Assembly: GCA_900545175.1 (NCBI GenBank)
Contig: UQYF01000065.1
Span: 1 to 5,162 of the forward strand
Origin: an uncultured Eubacteriales bacterium
GTDB lineage: Bacteria > Bacillota > Clostridia > Lachnospirales > Lachnospiraceae
DNA length: 5,162 nucleotides
Direction of reading: 5' to 3'
The notes under the pieces were generated by a model, which searched no databases, had not been told where the DNA came from, and worked only from the letters and a program-made list of their open reading frames with translations. Below, in pieces: positions 1 to 5,085 of the stretch (position 1 is the stretch's first letter; each line of letters begins with the position of its first letter). The translations under genes and the position numbers were made by a program.

Positions 1-698
1 CCGGAGAAAAAGATTATGTAATGACATGGCAACACAAATAGAAATTCCAGTTTGTAACGCTCAAATACTATGAAGTGGTGTACATACTCTTTCATATGGG
101 AATGAGAATATCAGAATTTTGTGGCTTGACGCTGAAGGACATTGATCTTGAGAATAGAACTGTGAACATCGACCATCAGTTGCAGAGAACATCGGATATG
201 CGATATATCATAGAAGCCACAAAAACGGATGCAGGAACATGAGTATTGCCGATTACAGAGGATGTGGCACAGATGTTTCAGGCAATCATCGAGGATAGAA
301 ATGCACCGAAAGTGGAGAAAGCTATAGACGGATATAGCGGATTCCTATTTTATGATGATAATGGAATGCCACTTGTGGCAATGCACTGGCAGCATCGATT
401 CAATTATATGGTTGGCAGATACAATGACATTTACCGAGTACAGATGCCAAACATTACGCCTCATGTATGTAGACACACCTATTGCTCGAATATGGCAAAA
501 TCGGGAATGAATCTCAAGACATTACAGTACCTCATGGGGCATTCGGATATATCGGTCACAATGAATGTGTACACGCATATCGGATTCGATGATGCTGAGG
601 AAGAATTGAAACGGATGGAAGAGTTTAGGAAAGCGCAGGCGGAGGTTGAACAGAAGAAGGAGAAACCGATGTCGCAGAAAATGTTTAAGGTAATTTAA
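1..698 (+). pseudogene. int: Tn916/Tn1549-type tyrosine recombinase (integrase), 3' relic with two stops
   Basis: In the frame ending at the TAA of 696-698 the translation is a recognisable Tn916-family integrase catalytic domain: the first catalytic arginine lies in GMRISEFCGL (about 111-140), the beta-hairpin lysine in KTDAGT (222-239), the HxxR box in HVCRHTY (about 462-482), the following histidine in LMGHSD and the nucleophilic tyrosine in NVYTH. Two stops break this frame: TAG at 39-41 and TGA at 240-242. The TGA sits where the family has arginine (AGT-R-VLPIT), a CGA-to-TGA change; the TAG may replace CAG. The loop before KYYEVVY also seems a few residues shorter than I expect. The gene runs off the left edge, so the arm-binding domain is not visible. 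The open stretch from 246 begins only at a TTG just after the stop and lacks the catalytic arginine and lysine, so it is not an independent gene. Family call is firm; loss of function is inferred from the stops. Confidence 0.9.
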
Positions 699-711
699 TA
701 TAGATGATAGG

Positions 712-743
712 TAACGCTCTGGCTTTTGATGGTTGGGGCGTTA
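712..743 (+). terminator. Hairpin just after the integrase relic, possible weak terminator
   Basis: TAACGC (712-717) pairs with GCGTTA (738-743). The stem extends inward through 718-720 against 735-737 with a C-G pair and two G-T wobbles, giving about 9 pairs. It begins 13 bases after the integrase stop, a natural place for a terminator, but the bases after it (TATTGCTATA) are not a T run. It could instead be a structured end or attachment feature of the element that carried the integrase. Confidence 0.35.
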
Positions 744-751
744 TATTGCTA

Positions 752-780
752 TAGAAAAAACGAAAATAAGATGGTATAAT
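752..780 (+). promoter_or_regulatory. Extended -10 promoter for the NYN-domain gene
   Basis: A perfect TATAAT at 775-780 is preceded by TG at 772-773, giving the extended -10 form TGnTATAAT. A weak -35 (TAGAAA, 752-757, four of six matches to TTGACA) lies 17 bases upstream of it. Transcription would start near 787, about 40 bases before the ATG at 826. This suits independent expression of the downstream gene as a separate cargo unit. Confidence 0.6.
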
Positions 781-825
781 ATATTTTGGAAAAAATTTTG
801 CCCTGAAAAGGATGTGAATAGATAA

Positions 826-1725
826 ATGAAAACTTTTTATTTAATTGATTTTGAAAATGTTCATAATGATGGCATTGCGAATATTGAAAGTATGACAAAG
901 GAAGAACATGTGCATATTTTCTCAACACAGAATGCAACAAATATAAGACAGGACATTTTTTGGTTAAATGGAGATATCAAATCTCATTTAGTTCCAGTGC
1001 GAAAGCAGTCATTGGATATGCATCTGGTTTCTTACCTAGGCTATTTGTTGGGAGTGTATGGTAAGGAATGTAGTTATGTGATTATCAGTAAGGATAAGGA
1101 TTACGATAACATAGTTAAGTTTTGGAAAGAGGAAGGCTATCCTAATATTTCACGAAAAGAGAAGTTGCCGGGAACTGCTTCTACTCAGAGGCAAAAAACA
1201 CAGACAGTATCTCAAACAAAAAGTAATGTGCAGACTGTGAATAGTAAAATTAGTGCAGGTATGGCATATGAATTTGAAGGTGATGATAGAAGTGAATTAA
1301 ACCTGTTTATGCAGCATGGACTTGTGGCTATAGGATATGATGGAAATTCGGCAAATAGAATCTGCAAGTTTGTTATTGCTCATTGTAATGATGAAAGAAT
1401 GCTAAATGGAATTTACAATGACATCAAGAACTCCTTTAATAACTATTCCGAAGTATATGAGGATGTTAAGTCTATTCTTGAGAAATTTGTGCAATCAAAG
1501 AGTAAAGTCGCAAAAAGAGAATCGCAGGTTCGTTCTTTCTTTGGTCAGCACTTTAAGAAGAAAATATATGTGGATTGCAAAGAGGAAATCATTCAGATTA
1601 TTTTAAAGTCAGAAACTAAACAGCAAGTGAATAATGGATTGTTAAAATTGTATTCAGATGGAACAGTGGTTTCACACATTTATAAGACAATACAACCATT
1701 GATTAGTGAGTTACCAGGTAAGTAG
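826..1725 (+). CDS. NYN/PIN-like domain protein, predicted ribonuclease
   Basis: A 299-residue protein. Residues 1-100 resemble the NYN/PIN-like nuclease fold: YLIDFENVH at the N terminus (Asp8, Asn11), a QNA motif near 35-37, Asp64 in SLDMHLVSYLG, and ISKDKDYD (Asp90, Asp92, Asp94). Such acidic residues bind metal in this superfamily, so RNA cleavage is a reasonable family-based guess; no substrate can be read from the sequence. A polar Gln/Thr/Ser-rich linker covers about 115-145. The C-terminal half carries two similar helical segments (about 178-218 and 254-293) that align by eye around NGI/NGL and S-x-V/I-Y. No signal peptide or membrane segment is seen, so it is probably cytoplasmic. 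The ATG has AAGGA at 808-812, a rather long 13-base spacing, and its own upstream promoter. The gene looks more AT-rich than the par genes, consistent with separately acquired cargo. A defence or toxin role is possible, but nothing here proves it. Confidence 0.8.
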   Translation: MKTFYLIDFENVHNDGIANIESMTKEEHVHIFSTQNATNIRQDIFWLNGDIKSHLVPVRKQSLDMHLVSYLGYLLGVYGKECSYVIISKDKDYDNIVKFWKEEGYPNISRKEKLPGTASTQRQKTQTVSQTKSNVQTVNSKISAGMAYEFEGDDRSELNLFMQHGLVAIGYDGNSANRICKFVIAHCNDERMLNGIYNDIKNSFNNYSEVYEDVKSILEKFVQSKSKVAKRESQVRSFFGQHFKKKIYVDCKEEIIQIILKSETKQQVNNGLLKLYSDGTVVSHIYKTIQPLISELPGK

Positions 1726-1787
1726 TAAAAATCCTTAGTAGTAAGAAATTTTGTTTTACTACTAATTTTACTACTAACAGGTAGTAA
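1722..1787. repeat. Cluster of five GTAGTAA/TTACTAC motifs, including a 12-bp tandem repeat
   Basis: GTAGTAA occurs on the plus strand at 1722-1728, 1738-1744 and 1781-1787, and its complement TTACTAC at 1756-1762 and 1768-1774. TTTTACTACTAA is repeated perfectly in tandem at 1754-1765 and 1766-1777. TTAGTAGTAA (1735-1744) and TTACTACTAA (1756-1765) form a perfect 10-bp inverted repeat with an 11-base spacer; 1768-1774 with 1781-1787 makes a second, 7-bp one. The first copy overlaps the stop codon of the NYN gene. Likely roles are recombinase arm-binding sites near an element end, or binding sites for a plasmid or partition protein. A terminator for the NYN gene is less likely, since the stems are AT-rich. 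Confidence 0.7.
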
Positions 1788-1848
1788 CAACTTGCAGGGT
1801 TCTGCTCTGATTTGCCACAATCTGTAATTTCAGAGAAAACTACAAAAT

Positions 1849-1883
1849 CCCCGAAATCCTTCGCATAACAGGGCATTTCGGGG
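1849..1883. other. GC-rich hairpin CCCCGAAAT/ATTTCGGGG
   Basis: CCCCGAAAT (1849-1857) is perfectly complementary to ATTTCGGGG (1875-1883), with a 17-base loop that can add CC (1858-1859) against GG (1872-1873) across a bulged C. It lies just before the AGGAG of the LMW-PTP-like stub. No T run follows on the plus strand. On the minus strand the stem is followed by ATTTTGTAGTTTTCTC, so it could act as a weak terminator for leftward transcription. Alternatives are a 5'-leader structure of the broken gene or a recombination or replication site. Confidence 0.6.
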
Positions 1884-1905
1884 CAAAATAAGGAGATTGA
1901 TAACT

Positions 1906-1956
1906 ATGATAAAAGTATGTTTCATCTGCCACGGCATTATTTTCCGAAAACTCTGA
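1906..1956 (+). pseudogene. N-terminal stub resembling a low-molecular-weight protein tyrosine phosphatase
   Basis: AGGAG (1891-1895) lies 10 bases before an ATG that reads MIKVCFICHGIIFRKL and then TGA (1954-1956). This matches the usual start of LMW-PTPs, a beta strand (roughly IKVLFVC) followed by the P-loop C-x5-R-S: here Cys8 and Arg14 are spaced as C-x5-R, but the family's GNICRS has become GIIFRK and the frame ends two codons later. Family members are about 150 residues long, so nearly all of the gene is missing; none of it reads in any frame downstream. Most likely an element junction falls within or just after the P-loop codons. A 16-residue leader peptide that resembles the family by chance is the alternative. 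Confidence 0.5.
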
Positions 1957-1998
1957 AAACCTTGAATTTATCGTATGTTTTGGACTCTATGGGAACAT

Positions 1999-2034
1999 TT
2001 TACTAAGAATTTACTAAAACAAAAAATTAGTAAG
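1999..2034. repeat. TTTACTAA direct pair with an inverted TTAGTAA copy
   Basis: TTTACTAA occurs at 1999-2006 and 2010-2017, an 11-base period of about one helical turn, and its complement core TTAGTAA at 2027-2033. The second and third copies can form a 7-bp stem, 8 with a T-G pair, around an A-rich 9-base loop. A further TTAGTAA sits at 2099-2105 in the 3' arm of the downstream terminator. The motif resembles TTTTACTACTAA at 1754-1777 but lacks the middle ACT/CTA triplet. It may be a recombinase arm site, a ParB or regulator site, or part of an RNA switch with the terminator. Confidence 0.6.
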
Positions 2035-2072
2035 AAATCCCTAGCACGAATTTAGAAATGAATATGAAACTT

Positions 2073-2120
2073 AGGACTTTATTAGTTGTGAAAAACAATT
2101 AGTAAAGTCCTTTTTATTTT
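2073..2120 (+). terminator. Strong intrinsic terminator or attenuator in the operon leader
   Basis: AGGACTTTATTAGTTGT (2073-2089) pairs along its whole length with ACAATTAGTAAAGTCCT (2095-2111): 17 pairs including two G-T wobbles, with the 5-base loop GAAAA. It is followed by TTTTTATTTT (2111-2120). The ribosome site of the next gene starts at 2126, leaving no room for a promoter in between. It therefore either ends transcripts from upstream, with rare read-through, or acts as an attenuator for the partition/replication operon. Confidence 0.85.
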
Positions 2121-2140
2121 AAAAGAAGGAGGTTCAAAAC

Positions 2141-2599
2141 ATGAACAGTACAGCGTTAGGTGCAGAGAACATTATTTTTATCAGCGATGTACATGAGAAA
2201 TTCTACTACGAGAAATTAAAAGAGGTAAGGTATCAGGATGTGTACCACAAGGCACTTTGCTATTGCCTTGGTATTAACAACGATACTAGAAGAAATGCGG
2301 ACCGCATTTATGATTTTAAGACAGGCTGTGTAAAAACAGAATGTTTGTATGAAGGCTGGCAGACTAGCGGAAGCGTAAAAGTAGTCAGAATGGTATTCAA
2401 CTTATATTGCAATGCCACACCAAGCGTGGATGATTACAAGGACGCAGAGGAGCAGATCAATGAGTGTAGGCAGTACACGGTGGAAGAACTATTCTGCTGT
2501 GCCTATGCACCATTTTTTTGGCAGGCAATACAGATTCGGTATCCGGAATATGCAACCGTAAACCTAAAACTGTATGCCCTGTTTGGAGGAGCAGATTGA
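2141..2599 (+). CDS. DUF6075-like protein, first gene of the partition/replication operon
   Basis: A 152-residue protein that I recognise as resembling the DUF6075 family of Clostridia mobile elements: IIFISDVHEKFYYEKLKEVRYQDVYHKALCYCLGI near the N terminus, then IYDFKTGCVKTECLYEGWQTSGS and a C-terminal half ending WQAIQIRYPEYATVNLKLYALFGGAD. Conserved-looking residues include the HEKF and YHKAL segments, Cys-x3-Cys within 62-70 and the GWQTSGS motif. No catalytic motif, signal peptide or membrane segment is evident, and the biochemical function of the family is unknown to me. The start is well supported: AAGGAGG (2126-2132) lies 8 bases before the ATG. The stop overlaps the next start as TGATG, so the two genes are probably translationally coupled. 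Its place before parA suggests a role in maintenance or control of the element, by position only. Confidence 0.85.
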   Translation: MNSTALGAENIIFISDVHEKFYYEKLKEVRYQDVYHKALCYCLGINNDTRRNADRIYDFKTGCVKTECLYEGWQTSGSVKVVRMVFNLYCNATPSVDDYKDAEEQINECRQYTVEELFCCAYAPFFWQAIQIRYPEYATVNLKLYALFGGAD

Positions 2600-2775
2600 T
2601 GTTAAAGGTTCGATTGATGGGAACAAAGAATGATATTAAATGGTTTGGAAAGATTTTGCAGAGAAATCCCAAAATCAAGGTAACAGAGTTTTCAGATTTA
2701 TACCCGAATAAAGGGACAAAGAAGTTTTATAGAGCGTATGTAGAAGTGAATAAGAGCAACGTAGCAGAAAGTTAG
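2599..2775 (+). CDS. Small DUF3970-like protein
   Basis: A 58-residue protein beginning MLKVRLMGTKNDIKWFGKIL and continuing with a basic middle, SDLYPNKGTKKFYRAYVEV. It resembles the small DUF3970 family seen beside mobile-element genes: a beta strand, a helix (DIKWFGKIL), then two more strands. Its function is not known to me. The ATG at 2599 shares its A with the upstream TGA, and GGAGGA (2585-2590) lies 8 bases before it. The frame is open back to an ATG at 2518, but that start would add 27 residues lying wholly inside the upstream gene and has no ribosome site, so the short form is preferred. Confidence 0.75.
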   Translation: MLKVRLMGTKNDIKWFGKILQRNPKIKVTEFSDLYPNKGTKKFYRAYVEVNKSNVAES

Positions 2776-2798
2776 AAGAGAGCAAAGGACAATGTATC

Positions 2799-3581
2799 AT
2801 GTGTAAAGTAATAGCAATCGCAAATCAGAAAGGCGGAGTCGGCAAGACTACCACAACAAGTAACTTGGGAATAGGACTGGCAAAGCAGGGCAAGAGAGTT
2901 CTGCTGATAGATGCGGACGCACAGGGCAGTTTGACTGCAAGTTTGGGATTTACAGAGCCGGACAAGCTGGAGGAAACTCTTGCGACTGTGATGGCAAATA
3001 TCATTAATGATGTGGAAATGGAAGATGATTACGGGATTTTAAGGCATGAGGAAGGAATTGACCTTATGCCCGGCAATATCGAATTATCCGGTCTGGAGGT
3101 ATCCTTGGTAAATGTCATGAGCAGGGAGCTTGTGATGCGTTCCTACATAGAGCAGGTGAAAGAGCGATATGATTATATCCTGATTGATTGTATGCCTTCA
3201 CTTGGCATGATAACCATAAATGCATTTGCCTGTGCAGACAGTATCTTAATTCCGGTACAGGCGGCATATCTGCCAGTGAAGGGGTTGGAACAGCTTATCA
3301 AGACCATTGGTAAGGTGAAACGACAGATTAACCCGAAGCTGTCTATTGAGGGCATATTGTTGACCATGGTTGACAGCAGGACAAATTATGCAAAGGACAT
3401 TAGTGCATTACTGATTGAGAATTATGGCAGCAAAGTAAGAATATTTGAGAATAGCATTCCGATTTCCGTAAGAGCTGCCGAGATTTCGGCAGAGGGTGTC
3501 AGCATCTATCAGCACGACCCGAAGGGAAAAGTGGCAAGTGCCTATCAGTCATTGACGGAGGAGGTGCTTGGCAATGAGTAA
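2799..3581 (+). CDS. parA: ParA/Soj-type partition ATPase
   Basis: A 260-residue ParA-family ATPase, the usual length of the small Soj-like type without an N-terminal DNA-binding extension. The deviant Walker A motif is KGGVGKTT at residues 11-18 (signature Lys11 and P-loop Lys16), Walker A' is LLIDADAQG at 35-43 (Asp38, Asp40), and Walker B is YILIDCMPSLG at 126-136 (Asp130). Such proteins bind DNA non-specifically as ATP dimers and move or position ParB-bound DNA on the nucleoid. It starts 23 bases after the upstream gene, with AAAGGA (2784-2789) 9 bases before the ATG, and overlaps parB by 8 bases, as expected for a co-translated pair. On mobile elements it would stabilise the circular or replicating form. 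All key motifs are intact. Confidence 0.95.
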   Translation: MCKVIAIANQKGGVGKTTTTSNLGIGLAKQGKRVLLIDADAQGSLTASLGFTEPDKLEETLATVMANIINDVEMEDDYGILRHEEGIDLMPGNIELSGLEVSLVNVMSRELVMRSYIEQVKERYDYILIDCMPSLGMITINAFACADSILIPVQAAYLPVKGLEQLIKTIGKVKRQINPKLSIEGILLTMVDSRTNYAKDISALLIENYGSKVRIFENSIPISVRAAEISAEGVSIYQHDPKGKVASAYQSLTEEVLGNE

Positions 3582-4452
3582 GGCAGGAAGTGCGGCAAAG
3601 GTAAAGTTAAACAGTTTTGATGATTTATTCGGTGCTTCTGATATGACAGCGGGCACCGATCAGGTACAGGAGATACCTCTTTCAGAGCTTTATGAGTTCA
3701 AAGGACACCCTTTTAAGGTGCTGGATGATGAAAAGATGCAGGAAACAGTGGAGAGCATCAGAAACTATGGTGTACTTATGCCCGGTATTGCAAGACCAAG
3801 GGCAGAGGGCGGTTATGAGATAATCGCTGGACACCGCAGAAAACATGGCTGTGAGCTTGCAGGTCTTTCCACCATGCCTATGTTTATCAGAGATTACAAT
3901 GATGATGAAGCTACAGTGATTATGGTGGATACCAATATCCAGAGGGAAGATATTCTCCCAAGTGAAAAGGCAAGAGCCTATTCCATGAAGTATGAAGCCA
4001 TGAAGCATCAGGGAAAAAAGGGAAAAGGAAGCAGCCTTGATGAAGTGGGAGAAGCAGCCGGAGAGAGTGGCAAGACGGTTCAGCGTTATATATGGCTTGC
4101 CCGTCTGTCAGATGAATTGCTGGATATGGTTGATAAGAAAAAAATCGGTCTGGTACAGGGTGTTGACATATCCTTTCTGACAGAGCAGGGACAGGAATGG
4201 GTGCAGGGCATTCTTGAAGAAACGGGAGCATCTATATCGACTACCCAATCATCAAAGTTAAAGGAATATGGGAAAAACGGCGAGCTGACTCTGCCAATGG
4301 TAAGACTTATATTGGCAGAGGAAAAGCCAAAGGAAAGAAAAGTTACAATTAAGGCTGATAAAATCAGCAGATATTTTACGGAGGATTATTCCAGTGAGGA
4401 TATAGAAAACATTATCTATCAGCTATTGGAAGAATGGCAAAGTAAGCAGTAA
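3574..4452 (+). CDS. parB: ParB/Spo0J-family partition protein
   Basis: A 292-residue ParB-type protein. The N-terminal ParB/Srx-like domain covers about 33-130, beginning at IPLSELYEFKGHPF, with YEIIAGHRRKH (81-91) in the position of the family's GERRxRA nucleotide-binding box and NIQRED at 121-126. His replaces the more usual Glu in GERR, and Lys-His replaces x-Arg. A helix-turn-helix lies at about 154-175 (SLDEVGEAAGESGKTVQRYI). A variable region and a C-terminal helical segment (about 260-290), probably for dimerisation, follow. Such proteins bind centromere-like parS sites and stimulate ParA. The ATG at 3574 is preferred: AGGAGGTG (3559-3566) lies 7 bases before it, whereas the in-frame TTG at 3568 is only 1 base away. 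No classical parS (TGTTTCACGTGAAACA-like) is seen; nearby TTTACTAA or GAAGTTCA repeats are candidates. Confidence 0.93.
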   Translation: MSKAGSAAKVKLNSFDDLFGASDMTAGTDQVQEIPLSELYEFKGHPFKVLDDEKMQETVESIRNYGVLMPGIARPRAEGGYEIIAGHRRKHGCELAGLSTMPMFIRDYNDDEATVIMVDTNIQREDILPSEKARAYSMKYEAMKHQGKKGKGSSLDEVGEAAGESGKTVQRYIWLARLSDELLDMVDKKKIGLVQGVDISFLTEQGQEWVQGILEETGASISTTQSSKLKEYGKNGELTLPMVRLILAEEKPKERKVTIKADKISRYFTEDYSSEDIENIIYQLLEEWQSKQ

Positions 4453-4467
4453 AGGAGGCACGGTAAA

Positions 4468-5085
4468 GTGGGCGATACAATAAACTTTGATTATTATTAC
4501 GGAATTGAAGCAGAGCAGTTCTCTTTTTATCGTGTTCCCCGGCTTTTGATTAAAGACGAGAGATTTAAGGGGCTTAGTAGTGATGCTAAGCTCCTCTATG
4601 GGCTGATGCTTGACAGGATGTCATTATCCATGAAAAACGGCTGGCTGGATGATGAAAGCAGGGCGTACATTATTTATACGGTGGATGCTATTATGGAAGA
4701 TTTGGGATGTGCAAAGGCAACCTGCGTTAAGATTATGAAAGAGCTTGATACCGAAAACGGAATCGGTCTGATTGAAAAGAAACGCCGTGGACTTGGGAAG
4801 CCGGACATAATTTATGTGAAGAATTTTTCTACAATTACTGATGCAAAGACAGAGGAAAAGACCGATAATGCTGATAAATCCACAGAAGTTCAAAAACTGA
4901 ACCTCAAGAAGTCTAATATGCATACTTCCAGAAGTTCAGAAATTGAACTTCAAGAGGTTCAGGATTTAGAACACCAGAAGTTCACAATGCAGACTTCAAG
5001 AGGTTCAGAAAGTGAACTTGCAGAAGTTCATAAAGCAGACTCTATTTATACTAACTATAATTGTTGTGGTCAAGCTTTTTTGTAA
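4468..5085 (+). CDS. repA: RepA_N-family replication initiator, C-terminus lost to an insertion
   Basis: A 205-codon frame. Residues 18-120 match the RepA_N winged-helix replication domain: FSFYRVPRLLIKDERFKGLSSDAKLLYGLMLDRM, then a helix-turn-helix-like TVDAIMEDLGCAKATCVKIMKEL and GLIEKKRRGLGKPDIIYVKNF. RepA_N proteins start replication of many Firmicutes plasmids and occur on Tn1549-like elements. Residues 121-198 are a polar linker encoded by a 23-bp repeat array. A normal protein would continue into a C-terminal domain of roughly 100 or more residues; here the frame crosses into apparent insertion-sequence DNA near 5062 and ends after seven foreign codons (CCGQAFL). The GTG start is chosen because AAGGAGG (4452-4458) lies 9 bases upstream; it follows parB by 15 bases. 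The product probably keeps DNA binding but lacks the host-specific C-terminal domain, so function is doubtful. Confidence 0.87.
   Translation: MGDTINFDYYYGIEAEQFSFYRVPRLLIKDERFKGLSSDAKLLYGLMLDRMSLSMKNGWLDDESRAYIIYTVDAIMEDLGCAKATCVKIMKELDTENGIGLIEKKRRGLGKPDIIYVKNFSTITDAKTEEKTDNADKSTEVQKLNLKKSNMHTSRSSEIELQEVQDLEHQKFTMQTSRGSESELAEVHKADSIYTNYNCCGQAFL
4885..5045. repeat. Seven tandem 23-bp dyad units inside the rep gene, candidate origin iterons
   Basis: Units start at 4885, 4908, 4931, 4954, 4977, 5000 and 5023, exactly 23 bases apart. The consensus is GAAGTTCA, five variable bases, TGAACTTC, then AA or CA. Each unit is thus an imperfect palindrome; the one at 4931-4951 is perfect (8-bp arms). 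The left half-site GARGTTCA is intact in six units and altered only at 4908 (GAAGTCTA); right half-sites vary more. Because 23 is not a multiple of three, the protein repeat is every 69 bases (residues 152-165 and 175-188: TSRSSEIEL, TSRGSESEL). RepA_N plasmids are known to carry their origin as iterons in the middle of the rep coding region, so this is the best oriV candidate here. Confidence 0.85.

Larger units (their letters stand above)
1726..2140. other. 415-base stretch without a full gene: probable element junction and operon leader
   Basis: No complete gene of ordinary size is visible here on either strand. In order it holds GTAGTAA/TTACTAC repeats, a weak 6-bp dyad (CTCTGA 1805-1810 with TCAGAG 1830-1835), a GC-rich hairpin, a 16-codon LMW-PTP-like stub with its own ribosome site, TTTACTAA repeats, and a strong intrinsic terminator ending just before the next ribosome site. 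I found no convincing sigma-70 promoter for the downstream operon. Similar repeats on both sides of the stub, and a gene start that breaks off, suggest an integration junction; that reading is inference. Confidence 0.6.

Noticed and set aside
246..698. Independent 150-residue gene starting at TTG 246
   Set aside because: It is the tail of the integrase domain after an in-frame TGA; the TTG encodes an internal leucine of the family, no ribosome site precedes it, and the product would lack the first catalytic arginine and the lysine.
1406..1606. Short plus-strand frame inside the NYN gene
   Set aside because: It overlaps a well-supported gene in another frame, has no ribosome site and resembles no family I know.
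1962..1990. Promoter TTGAAT (1962-1967) with a -10 at 1985-1990 for the par/rep operon
   Set aside because: Spacing is 17, but CTCTAT matches TATAAT at only two positions, so it is too weak to call.
2518..2598. Longer start for the DUF3970-like gene at ATG 2518
   Set aside because: The extension lies entirely within the upstream gene in another frame and has no ribosome site, whereas ATG 2599 has GGAGGA at proper spacing and a TGATG overlap.
3568..3573. TTG 3568 as the parB start
   Set aside because: It lies 1 base after the AGGAGGTG ribosome site; ATG 3574 has the normal 7-base spacing.
2799..4452. Classical chromosomal parS site near parAB
   Set aside because: No TGTTTCACGTGAAACA-like palindrome was found by eye anywhere in the window.
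749..4923. Minus-strand open frames at 749-940, 2457-2678, 3173-3367, 3682-4008, 3920-4231 and 4624-4923
   Set aside because: Nearly all are antisense to strong plus-strand genes, and their translations show no recognisable domain; 749-940 also covers the promoter of the NYN gene.
4885..5045. CRISPR array
   Set aside because: The 23-bp units are directly abutting, degenerate dyads with only five variable bases each; there are no spacers of normal length and no cas genes.
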